In this document: piece by piece, positions 7,520 through 14,674 of the stretch
How the letters are laid out: each line of letters begins with the position of its first letter
Position numbering within the stretch: position 1 is the stretch's first letter
Source: an uncultured Campylobacter sp.
GTDB taxonomy: Bacteria; Campylobacterota; Campylobacteria; Campylobacterales; Campylobacteraceae
Direction: 5' to 3'
NCBI RefSeq assembly: GCF_938030815.1
Contig: NZ_CALHII010000160.1
Span: 1 to 27,139 of the forward strand
DNA: 27,139 nucleotides
Translations under genes and position numbers: made by a program
Notes under the pieces: model-generated
Seen by the model: the letters and a program-made list of their open reading frames with translations, nothing else
Database searches by the model: none
What the model was told of the DNA's origin: nothing

Positions 7520-7630
7520 CTAAACTGCAGCTATAAAAGGATCTTTTAGGGTAAATTCGCCGTAATTTCCCAACCAAAATTTCGCATGCTCAAAATTATC
7601 AACGGCAACTGAATGCGTTTGTATGATTAA
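7520..7630 (-). pseudogene. Relic of the 182-residue gene's 3' end
   Basis: The minus strand encodes HSVAVDNFEHAKFWLGNYGE followed by FTLKDP, then a different short tail and TAG at 7520. This matches the C-terminus of the membrane-anchored protein at 9437-9985. Over 70 bp (7539-7608 against 9459-9528) I count four differences by eye, and each one is G/C here against A/T in the intact copy. Only about 30 codons remain, there is no start codon, and an in-frame stop lies at 7631-7633. It begins 4 nt after the stop of the paralogue at 7635. It is a fragment left by duplication and deletion or by recombination. Confidence 0.8.
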
Positions 7631-7634
7631 CTAC

Positions 7635-8441
7635 TTAATAGTAAATTTTTGTATTTAAATACAAATTTCTACAAACGGATGTTTGCGAAACTTTGTCTTT
7701 AAATTTACTAATTTTAATAAAAACCGCTTTAAGACCGTTTATTAAATTTACGGAATCGATAAAAAGCAGATAGTCTTTATCCTTATATTTTATCGGTCCA
7801 AAATAAATCAGGGTGTTTCCTGCGATCTTGTTTCGATAATCCTCAAAATCTATCCTGCTATGATATGAATCGTATGAGGGGTCTTTTATAATCTTACTGC
7901 ACTCTTGCGGATCTAGAATATACATAAAATTTGCAAAAGACATCTCGTATTGCCGAAAATCTCTATACGTCATAATATACAAAAGCTTATTATCAAATTT
8001 ATACAATGTAAATCCACGCCCGATAAAGCCGTCTCTAATCGTTTTATTCATATCCATATACCAGCAATCGCCCATATTTTTCTTTAAAACGGGGTTATTG
8101 TAATCCGTCGTATCAAAAACCAGAGGTTTGATTACGCTTATATTTTTCCATTCGAATAGATCATCGTAAAAGTCGTTGCAGAAGTCTCTTTCTTTTGATA
8201 AATGCTCTTCGTATTCTTTTTTGAGCGTTGCATTTCTATCTATTTGCCAAAAGCTAACGGTTTTTCCGTTGAAAGTGGTTTCTCCTTCTACCATACCGGA
8301 AGGATTGTTTCTTACTACTTTCCTATCATTAGCTTTCCATAAAGCTATTTTTAAATCAAAAGGAATTTCCGTATCGCTTACATCGTTTGCATTCGCAAAT
8401 AGTACGAATGCGATCATTAAGATGAAAATATGAACCCACAT
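7635..8441 (-). CDS. Secreted or periplasmic protein of unknown function, paralogue A
   Basis: The protein has 268 residues with a signal peptide (MWVHIFILMIAFVLFANA) and a probable signal peptidase I site near residue 18, so it is exported. No family is recognised. Residues 70-157 are almost identical to the next gene upstream (82 of 88 by my count), while both ends differ strongly. This core holds DFCNDFYDDLFEW and GDCWYMDMNKTI; Cys in these blocks, in PQECSK and near the C-terminus could form disulfides. The ATG start has GGAG about 6 nt upstream and lies 8 nt after the neighbour's stop, so the two are one operon. The DNA is AT-richer than the housekeeping genes around it. Confidence 0.85.
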   Translation of the reverse strand: MWVHIFILMIAFVLFANANDVSDTEIPFDLKIALWKANDRKVVRNNPSGMVEGETTFNGKTVSFWQIDRNATLKKEYEEHLSKERDFCNDFYDDLFEWKNISVIKPLVFDTTDYNNPVLKKNMGDCWYMDMNKTIRDGFIGRGFTLYKFDNKLLYIMTYRDFRQYEMSFANFMYILDPQECSKIIKDPSYDSYHSRIDFEDYRNKIAGNTLIYFGPIKYKDKDYLLFIDSVNLINGLKAVFIKISKFKDKVSQTSVCRNLYLNTKIYY

Positions 8442-8449
8442 ATCCGCTC

Positions 8450-9250
8450 CTATCGATAAAGCTTCGTATTTAAGTATGAATTGCTACAAACAGGCATTTG
8501 TAAAATACCGTCTTTAAATTTCCTGATTGTGACGTTGAATAGTTGTCCGCTATCCGTATTGTCAAAATCTATGAAAAGTAGATAGTCTATATCTTTATAA
8601 CGTATCGGTTCGGCATAAAACAGACGCGGTTTATATATGATATTGCCTGGAATCTCCAAATTTACCCTGCTACGAGGATCTTTTGTGATTTTACTACACT
8701 CTTTGGGATCTAAAATGTAAGCAAGATTTGCGAAATCATCCGTCTGATATATATAAGGAGTGGTTTTATAAATCATAATATACAAAAGCTTATTATCAAA
8801 TTTATATAATGTAAATCCGCGCCCGCTAAAGCCGTCTTTAATCGTTTTATTCATATCCATATACCAGCAATCGCCCATATCTTTCTTTAAAACGGGGTTG
8901 TTGTAATCCGTCGTATCAAAAACCAGTGGGTTTATTATATTTATATTTTTCCACTCGAACAGATCATCGTAAAAGTCGTTGCAGAAGTCTCTTTCTTTTG
9001 ATAAATGCTCTTCATATTCTTTTTTGAGCGTTGCATTATCTTCTATCGTAAAAAAATAAAAACTCTTGCCGTTAAAGGTAGTTGCACCCCGAATCATAGG
9101 TTCGTGAAGAGCTTTTCTTACAACTTTTTTGTCTTTAATTTTCCATAAAATGGATTCCAGTCGCCATGGCATCGATGGCTGCTTTATATCATCCGCTTTT
9201 ACGAACGATACGGCAAACAAGATCGCTAAAATAAAAGCACAAATTTGCAT
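8450..9250 (-). CDS. Secreted or periplasmic protein of unknown function, paralogue B
   Basis: This is the paralogue of the gene at 7635-8441, 266 residues long. The frame is open up to an ATG at 9325, but I choose the ATG at 9250. It has AAGGAG at 9257-9262, its product begins with a proper signal peptide (MQICAFILAILFAVSFVKA), its length matches the paralogue, and a TATAAT box at 9306-9311 would lie inside the longer ORF. The core (residues 72-159) carries NATLKKEYEEHLSKERDFCN and GDCWYMDMNKTI, nearly identical to paralogue A, whereas the N- and C-terminal thirds have diverged. The role is unknown; an envelope location is likely. A selfish, immunity or stress function is possible but not shown. 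Confidence 0.85.
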   Translation of the reverse strand: MQICAFILAILFAVSFVKADDIKQPSMPWRLESILWKIKDKKVVRKALHEPMIRGATTFNGKSFYFFTIEDNATLKKEYEEHLSKERDFCNDFYDDLFEWKNINIINPLVFDTTDYNNPVLKKDMGDCWYMDMNKTIKDGFSGRGFTLYKFDNKLLYIMIYKTTPYIYQTDDFANLAYILDPKECSKITKDPRSRVNLEIPGNIIYKPRLFYAEPIRYKDIDYLLFIDFDNTDSGQLFNVTIRKFKDGILQMPVCSNSYLNTKLYR

Positions 9251-9305
9251 CCCTTGCTCCTTAAAATGAGCTTTTGAAGCCTTAAAAGCGTTTTTCATTA
9301 CTAAC

Positions 9306-9311
9306 ATTATA
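9306..9311 (-). promoter_or_regulatory. -10 box of the secreted paralogue pair
   Basis: TATAAT on the minus strand lies 55 nt before the chosen ATG at 9250. It gives a leader of about 50 nt containing a small GCTTTT/AAAAGC hairpin (9270-9289). Its position also argues against the alternative start at 9325. Confidence 0.55.
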
Positions 9312-9436
9312 CGCTTATACAACATAATTACTTAATCAAAGTATAAAATACATTATCGTATCCGCACAAATATGAATTTATGCATATACCGCCGATCTAT
9401 ACGGCAGGCTTTTAGTGTTTAAATTATCGATCACTT

Positions 9437-9985
9437 TTATTCACATTCATGAATGTATGGATCTTTTAGGGTAAATTCACCGTAATTTCCCAACCAAAAT
9501 TTTGCATGCTTAAAATTATCAATGGCAAATGTCGCATGGTGCTCGCTGTATACCCTGCGTGATCTGCATTTTTTGCCTTTGTAATCATAGTGATCTGCGA
9601 GCTTTTTATAAAATTCAATGCTTTCGTTATCAAAGTCGTAACCCAGCGCGATATCTTGATTTCGCCCGTCGTAAAAATGGATATAGTCGAAATCGAGGTT
9701 GTAAAAAACCTTGCAATGACCATTTTCGCCGTTTATTATGGCATCGCTGCAATATTTTTCTAGTTTTAATTTCTCTTTTTCAAACTCATGCCGTAGCTTG
9801 GTTTGCTCTGGCGGGTCTAAATTTTGTGTTTTCTCAGTAAAAAATTCCTCTTCATACCTAAGCGCCTTTTGCAATAAAATAGCCGCATACTCGGCTCTTT
9901 TAGAATAAAAATATAGAAAATAGGAGGTGTATAACATAAAGATGAAGCCTGCAAAAATCATAAAATTTCTAAGTAGCTTTTTCAA
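9437..9985 (-). CDS. Membrane-anchored protein of unknown function
   Basis: The protein has 182 residues with one N-terminal membrane segment (about residues 8-28), a charged helical stretch rich in Glu and Lys (about 35-75) and a C-terminal aromatic domain with four Cys that probably faces the periplasm. It is not recognised. The start is TTG at 9985 (AAAGG about 9 nt upstream); the ATG eight codons later is an alternative that would shorten the region before the membrane segment. The C-terminus is duplicated as a relic at 7520-7630, beyond the two secreted paralogues. The gene is therefore part of a small accessory cluster that has undergone duplication. It is AT-rich like the rest of the cluster. 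Confidence 0.8.
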   Translation of the reverse strand: MKKLLRNFMIFAGFIFMLYTSYFLYFYSKRAEYAAILLQKALRYEEEFFTEKTQNLDPPEQTKLRHEFEKEKLKLEKYCSDAIINGENGHCKVFYNLDFDYIHFYDGRNQDIALGYDFDNESIEFYKKLADHYDYKGKKCRSRRVYSEHHATFAIDNFKHAKFWLGNYGEFTLKDPYIHECE

Positions 9986-10266
9986 ATCGTTGCCTTTCTA
10001 TGCTCTATATCGGTGCAAATAGTTTTGCCTCTTTCAAAAAAAAGCGATGACTTATTATATCCCGTTAAGATTAAATAGCATTTGCAATTTAATATTATAT
10101 TTTGATTTTAATCTGATATAAGAACGACGGGACGTAAAATTTATCGTCGTATCATGTAAATTCTGCGAGCAAAATTTATGTGAATAAAATTCACTCAACT
10201 GCGCGCCTAGCCAAAACTCACGGAGTCTATATTTGTTCCTGCGGACAAACCCTCAAGCGCGCCGAT
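9986..10266. other. AT-rich gene-free region upstream of the membrane-anchored gene
   Basis: No ORF is accepted here. The left part is the leader of the 182-residue gene, with a TATAAT on the minus strand at 10054-10059 (68 nt before its TTG) and an A8 run at 10036-10043. The right part is the 3' flank of the gene at 10267-11190. No clear terminator hairpin is visible. Confidence 0.5.
10054..10059 (-). promoter_or_regulatory. Possible -10 box of the membrane-anchored gene
   Basis: TATAAT on the minus strand lies 68 nt before the TTG at 9985. The surrounding sequence is AT-rich, so other weak matches exist nearby. Confidence 0.4.
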
Positions 10267-11190
10267 TTAGAATTTAAATTTCTTAAATTCTATCTTTTCA
10301 TCGAAAACCGACATCGTGCGCCGCAGCTCGTCTATATCGACATTTAGCACGGCTAAGAAATACTCCCGTAGCTGCACGTATTCATCTTTGTTTGCCATCA
10401 AAATATTCATTATATCAACGTTGGCGTTTTCTTTATATAGCACGAGCTGATCGTGAATGCCGAAAAATCCGAGGCTGCCATTATGTAGATGCATAAATAT
10501 CTTAGAGCCGTAAAGCAAGGTAAGTACCATAGTAAAAATACAAACTATATTTCTAATATTAACACTCACGCTTTCGTCGTCTCCGCCAAACTTAAGCGCG
10601 AGTAAAACCCAAACGGCGATAACGATCTTAAGGGCTAACGGCATTTGCTGCCTCCAACTCCATCTGCAATCGAAGCTAACCGCCATCGCACCAATCTTTT
10701 GTAGCTCAAAAAATTTCACAATTTCGCCCTTTTTATAATACGCGACGGCGGAGTTCGTCATCACGAAATATGCTTCTCCCTCGCGCCTAGCCGCCTCTAT
10801 GAGCGGTAAGAGCACTAGGATAAACATCCGCAATACGCCTAGCTCTGGCGGACCCACCACGATGATGGCAAAAAACAAAAATATTAAAAATACGCAGCAC
10901 ATCGCAGGGAATTGATATTTAACGTAATCGCGATAGAGATGATCTGTGATGATTAATGGGGCTCTGTCATAATCTATGATTATGGTATTATCCTTGCTCG
11001 AAAGGCTCGCATTCTTGTAGGTATATGTTTCTGTACTATCATCTGCAAACTCCGAGCCATCTAGTTTTAAATCCGGTTTTAAATTCAGATTGCAAGCATC
11101 GGGCTTGTCACTATCCGTCTGCGATCCGCAAGACGCCTTCGCGTGCCTTCCGCGTAAGGCTTCTCTTAATTCACCTAAATTATCGCTCAA
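10267..11190 (-). CDS. Four-helix membrane protein of unknown function
   Basis: This 307-residue protein has a hydrophilic Asp/Ser-rich N-terminus (residues 1-90), two hydrophobic segments around 93-135, a soluble segment containing YFVMTNSAVAYYKKGEIVKF, and two further hydrophobic segments before a charged C-terminal tail. The YFVMTNSAVAYY stretch followed by a basic turn and a strand resembles the start of bacterial PH-like (YdbS/DUF304) domains, a weak likeness only. The start is TTG at 11190, supported by AAGGAA at 11196-11201. It stands alone between a gene-free region and priA, on the same strand as priA but 119 bp downstream. Localisation to the inner membrane is clear; the function is not. 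Confidence 0.78.
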   Translation of the reverse strand: MSDNLGELREALRGRHAKASCGSQTDSDKPDACNLNLKPDLKLDGSEFADDSTETYTYKNASLSSKDNTIIIDYDRAPLIITDHLYRDYVKYQFPAMCCVFLIFLFFAIIVVGPPELGVLRMFILVLLPLIEAARREGEAYFVMTNSAVAYYKKGEIVKFFELQKIGAMAVSFDCRWSWRQQMPLALKIVIAVWVLLALKFGGDDESVSVNIRNIVCIFTMVLTLLYGSKIFMHLHNGSLGFFGIHDQLVLYKENANVDIMNILMANKDEYVQLREYFLAVLNVDIDELRRTMSVFDEKIEFKKFKF

Positions 11191-11309
11191 ATCGTTTCCT
11201 TAAATTTTACCCGAAATTTTGCCACTATTTTTTAGTCCGCTCCGCAAACAAACGCTGCAAAAAGGCGTCTGCGGCGGATAAAATTTCGCTCGAATTTTAA
11301 AAGCTCCGT

Positions 11310-14105
11310 CTAGCCGAAGTTTACGGGATCCATATCGATCTCGACGGGCAGATGCTCAAGCGCGCGCGCGGCGTTAATTAGCGGCACGTGCGAGCTAGCC
11401 CGCAGCAGAATTTCAAAGCGAAATTTCGACGCGATATAGGCGATGCCTGCCTTACCGTAGCCGATGATCTCAAAGCTCTCGCTCGCTTTCTCTTTCAAAT
11501 ACTGCGCGGAATTTTCGGCAGCATTTTCGGTCGCTAAATTTATAAAATTTTGCGTGGCGCCGTTTCTTTCGAACTTTAAATTTACGCTATCAGCGCCTGC
11601 GTCGTAAGCTGAAATTTGCATGGCATTTTTTAAATTTGAAGCGTTTTGGCGGTTTAAATTTACATCGTCCCCGCACAGATCCGAGCTTTGAAATTTAAAA
11701 TTTGATATTTGCTTGCCGCTCTGCTGCGCAGAATTTTGTAAATTTAAAGCGCTTAAATTTGCTCCCCTCGCGTCCAGCCCGTCACGCGGTGCAAACGCGC
11801 TATCTCCCGCCTGTTTACGGCGTAAAAGCTCAAGCGCCACGTTCATTATCTCGCCCGCCGCCTTTTCGTTTTTATGCGAGATCAGCACGCGCAAAAGTCG
11901 CATATACGGCGGATAGAGCCCTTCTCGAAACTCCGCCTCGTCGCGCAAAAAATCATCGTAGTTTTCGATATAATCCCTAAAAAAGCCGCTCTGGCGCGTC
12001 TGTATGACGACCCTGCCCTGCCCCGAGCGACCCGCGCGGCCTGCCACCTGCATCGCAAGCGATAGCGTCTTTTCGCGCGCCCTAAAATCGGGATAGCTCA
12101 GATGCTCGTCGATCCCCATTATCACCGCAAGATCGACGCCATGGTAATCGTGCCCCTTGCTAAGCATCTGCGTGCCTACCAGAATATCGATTTTATGGGC
12201 GTTAAAGTTATTTAGCAGCGCCTCAAGCTTGCACTGCGTGGTAATCTCGTCGCGATCAAATTTTGCGATACGGGCACTTGGGAAGCGCGCCGCAAGCTGT
12301 GCCGCAAGCTCGCCGGTGCCGATCTTGCGCGCCTGCATTACCTCGCCGCCGCAGTTTTCGCAAGACGCCTTGTAAAACGTGCTAAAGCCGCAGTAGTGGC
12401 ACTTTAGCGCCGCAGCGTCCGCGTGGTAGCTCATCCCGACGGCGCAAAATGGGCAGCGCACGATCTGCCCGCAGTTTTCGCAAACCATATATTTGTAGTT
12501 CGCGCGCGTGGGCAAAAACACGACCGCCTGCTTGCCGGCTTCGAGGCTGCGCCCGATCTCGGTTAAAATTTTAGAACTCAGCCCCGTCTCGCTCTCGTCG
12601 AAAATGAAGCGCTTGGCGCTGCTAAAGTAGGTGCCGCGCAGGCGGAAATGCGGCTGCTTCGCGTAGGTGCTAAGCGCGGGCGTCGCAGAGCCCAAAACCA
12701 CGCGGATGCCAAGCTTCTTGCCGACGAAAATTGCGGCGTCGCGGGCATTTAGGCGCGGTGCGGCGGCCGATTTATAGCTGTCGTCGTGCTCCTCATCCAC
12801 GACGATGAGGCCCAGATCGCTAAAGGGCAAAAACAGCGCCGAGCGGGCGCCCGCGATGAGCCTAATCTCGCCTGCGTTAAATTTCGCTAAAATTTCACGC
12901 TTTTTTTTGGGCGAAATTTTGGAGTGCCAGACGCCGAGCCGCTCGCCGAAATAGCTCTGTAGCCGCTTCGTCATCTGCGGCGTGAGCGAGATTTCTGGCA
13001 TCAAAAACAGCGCCTGCTTGCCCGCAGCGAACGCCTGCGCGATCAGCGCGATATAAATTTCGCTCTTGCCGCTGCCCGTATCGCCGAAAATCAGCGACGT
13101 CTCATTGGCTTCGGCAAATTTACGCGCTTGCTCCTGCGCGAGGGTGAGGTTTGGAATTTTACATATTTGAAGCGGAGATAGCGGCTGCGAAATGGGGCTT
13201 TGCACTGCGACATCGGAATTTTGCGCGATGGCGGAATTTTGCGCTGAAGTAGAATTTTGAATCGAAACGAAATTCTCCCCCTTGGCAAAATCTCGCTCTT
13301 GGGTCGAATTTTGCGCGATAGCGAAATTTTGTTTGTGTGCAGGATCAGGTTCGGCAACAAAATTTATTGTCGTAGCAGGATTTTGAGCCAATGTAGAATT
13401 TTGGATCGAAACGGAATTTTGCTCATCGACAAAGTCCCTCTCTTGGATAGAATTCTGAGCGGAGATAGAATTTGACGCCAAATTTTGTAAGATAGAATTT
13501 GGCGCCTGCTTCAAATTTTGCTTTTGCGTGGAATTCGGCGCAGTGGCGGAATTCATGACGGTAACGGAATTTTCTATGATAGTAGAATTTCTCGTCAATG
13601 CAGAATTTTGGATTGAAATGGAATTTTGTGTGGCATTAAAATTCCCATCGAGCGTAGAATTTTGTGTGGTGATGGAATTCTGCTCGGAAATAAAATTTTG
13701 TTCGCGGGTAGAAGCTTGTTTGCAAGCGGAGACCAACTCACCAACGGGAATTTGCTCGCAAGCGCAATTCCGCTCGGTCATAGGATCCTCCTGCAAATTC
13801 CGCAAATCCTGCGTCGTCTCACTTGCAGGCTCGAAAATCCCAAATGCAACACTCTTTTCGCAGACATAGTAGTACACGATAAAATTTGCAAGTGCGATCT
13901 GAAATGAGGTAAATTTAAGCTGCGAAATCTCTAAAATTTCCTTGGTTTTGAAGGTCGGTTTTGCAACCTCGCACAGAATCACGGCGGATTTGACGCTCGA
14001 TTTTACAGGAACGGATACGATTTGATAAGCTGGAATTTTAAAATTTGAACTATAAGTAAGCGGCTTTAGGCTGGCACCCAAAACCGCAACTTCATAATAG
14101 AGCAT
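11310..14105 (-). CDS. priA: Primosomal helicase PriA with two large insertions
   Basis: PriA is the 3'-5' helicase that restarts stalled replication forks by reloading DnaB. All core motifs are present: Walker A GDTGSGKS (residues 341-348), DEEH (437-440), GSATP (472-476), eight zinc cysteines from VCENCGQ to ENCGG (542-586), KGHDYHGVDLAV (650-661) and AGRAGRSGQGR (688-698). The end SFEIIGYGKAGIAYIASKF...PVEIDMDPVNFG matches the PriA C-terminus. At 931 residues it is about 300 longer than usual. The excess is residues 95-305, a repeat tract before the helicase domain, and residues 766-876, an Asn/Ala/Ser-rich tract in the C-terminal part. The ATG lies 4 nt after the pilin-like gene's stop without a strong Shine-Dalgarno sequence, suggesting translational coupling. 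Confidence 0.96.
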   Translation of the reverse strand: MLYYEVAVLGASLKPLTYSSNFKIPAYQIVSVPVKSSVKSAVILCEVAKPTFKTKEILEISQLKFTSFQIALANFIVYYYVCEKSVAFGIFEPASETTQDLRNLQEDPMTERNCACEQIPVGELVSACKQASTREQNFISEQNSITTQNSTLDGNFNATQNSISIQNSALTRNSTIIENSVTVMNSATAPNSTQKQNLKQAPNSILQNLASNSISAQNSIQERDFVDEQNSVSIQNSTLAQNPATTINFVAEPDPAHKQNFAIAQNSTQERDFAKGENFVSIQNSTSAQNSAIAQNSDVAVQSPISQPLSPLQICKIPNLTLAQEQARKFAEANETSLIFGDTGSGKSEIYIALIAQAFAAGKQALFLMPEISLTPQMTKRLQSYFGERLGVWHSKISPKKKREILAKFNAGEIRLIAGARSALFLPFSDLGLIVVDEEHDDSYKSAAAPRLNARDAAIFVGKKLGIRVVLGSATPALSTYAKQPHFRLRGTYFSSAKRFIFDESETGLSSKILTEIGRSLEAGKQAVVFLPTRANYKYMVCENCGQIVRCPFCAVGMSYHADAAALKCHYCGFSTFYKASCENCGGEVMQARKIGTGELAAQLAARFPSARIAKFDRDEITTQCKLEALLNNFNAHKIDILVGTQMLSKGHDYHGVDLAVIMGIDEHLSYPDFRAREKTLSLAMQVAGRAGRSGQGRVVIQTRQSGFFRDYIENYDDFLRDEAEFREGLYPPYMRLLRVLISHKNEKAAGEIMNVALELLRRKQAGDSAFAPRDGLDARGANLSALNLQNSAQQSGKQISNFKFQSSDLCGDDVNLNRQNASNLKNAMQISAYDAGADSVNLKFERNGATQNFINLATENAAENSAQYLKEKASESFEIIGYGKAGIAYIASKFRFEILLRASSHVPLINAARALEHLPVEIDMDPVNFG
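11480..11810 (-). repeat. Low-complexity insertion in the C-terminal part of priA
   Basis: This stretch encodes residues 766-876, which have no counterpart in the standard PriA layout. It is rich in Asn, Ser, Ala and Gln (LNLQNS, RQNASNLKNAMQ, TQNFINLATENAAENS) and in AAATT-type DNA cores, but lacks a single clear period. Normal PriA sequence resumes at FEIIGYGKAG. Confidence 0.6.
13216..13715 (-). repeat. 18-bp tandem array inside priA
   Basis: The core GAATT/AAATT recurs every 18 bp, starting at 13216 and continuing without loss of phase to 13468 (15 units). After one 27-bp step it continues from 13495 to 13711 (13 units). Some units are degenerate (for example 13288, 13342, 13432, 13711). 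Read on the minus strand each unit is six codons centred on Asn-Ser or Asn-Phe (IAQNST, VSIQNS, ISIQNS). The array lies between the N-terminal DNA-binding part and the helicase domain and is in frame throughout. Positions were counted by hand. Confidence 0.92.
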
Positions 14106-14109
14106 TTAG

Positions 14110-14592
14110 CTATTGAGCTAAGGATTGACAAAGAGGCTGTTGATGATTGCAGTCGAACGAACCTACATTAACCGTTGAGCCTGCAGGTCTAGAAGCCGCA
14201 GTCGGATAGTAGTTAAAAGTAGTTGATTGACCGGCAACGGTAGCTGTATATGTGGACGTAGCATTAGCATTACCATTTGCAACTAAGCTCCAGCCGTTTC
14301 TGCCACCAGCTTTCATTGGATAGATGGGCTGCTGCAAAACACCTTCAAAAAGCGTACCGGCTACATCTGGATTAGCTTCTAGACCAGGCCACGCAGTCAC
14401 GCCTCTCATCATATTCTCGCTTCTAACTAGCGAAAGTCCGCTTCTAATGGCAGCGATGTCTCCGCGCATCTTAGCGATCGTAGCATCATCGCGCGTAGCG
14501 GCTAATCTAGGCACCGCGATGCCCGCCAAAATACCTAAAACGACGATGACGAAAACAAGCTCTATCATCGTAAAAGCTTTTAAATTTTTCAT
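14110..14592 (-). CDS. Type IV pilin-like / pseudopilin protein
   Basis: The 160-residue protein carries a class III signal, MKNLKA followed by FTMIELVFVIVVLGILAGIA, with Glu at +5 of the mature part. It should be cleaved and N-methylated by a prepilin peptidase, and the hydrophobic helix anchors or polymerises it. Ala instead of Gly at -1 is tolerated in this class. The C-terminus has two Cys (FDCNHQQPLC) fit for the disulfide loop of pilins. Campylobacters use such pseudopilins for DNA uptake (the Cts transformation system), the likeliest role here; a type II secretion minor pilin is the alternative. The ATG has AAAGGA upstream and TATAAT at 14621-14626. priA follows after 4 nt in the same transcript. 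Confidence 0.9.
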   Translation of the reverse strand: MKNLKAFTMIELVFVIVVLGILAGIAVPRLAATRDDATIAKMRGDIAAIRSGLSLVRSENMMRGVTAWPGLEANPDVAGTLFEGVLQQPIYPMKAGGRNGWSLVANGNANATSTYTATVAGQSTTFNYYPTAASRPAGSTVNVGSFDCNHQQPLCQSLAQ

Positions 14593-14620
14593 GTTAAATC
14601 CTTTGATTTAAAGTGAGATG

Positions 14621-14626
14621 ATTATA
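14621..14626 (-). promoter_or_regulatory. -10 box of the pilin-like gene and priA
   Basis: TATAAT on the minus strand lies 28 nt before the ATG at 14592 and follows an AT-rich stretch. It probably drives both the pilin-like gene and priA. Confidence 0.65.
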
Positions 14627-14674
14627 GCCAAATTTAAATAAAATTAATTTTAGTTAAAGAAAAAATCCTGCATT

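Noticed and set aside
7305..7577. Minus-strand ORF over the ybeY 3' end
   Set aside because: It overlaps the conserved YbeY zinc motif in antisense and crosses the relic in a different frame, with no start signal.
8450..9325. Longer form of paralogue B starting at ATG 9325
   Set aside because: It would put a -10 box inside the gene and place 25 hydrophilic residues before a signal peptide. ATG 9250 has AAGGAG and matches paralogue A in length.
9443..9456. Perfect 14-bp palindrome ACATTCATGAATGT
   Set aside because: It lies within the last codons of the 182-residue gene (His-Glu-Cys) and has no further operator-like context; probably chance.
13216..13715. Regularly spaced repeats that could be taken for a CRISPR array
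   Set aside because: The repeat core is only about 5 bp, the period is 18 bp, units vary everywhere outside the core, and the whole tract is an open frame within PriA. No cas genes are near.
13257..13907. Plus-strand ORFs opposite the priA repeat array
   Set aside because: Periodic sequence without stops opens several frames at once. The proteins are only EF-type repeats with no start signals, and the priA motifs fix the coding strand.
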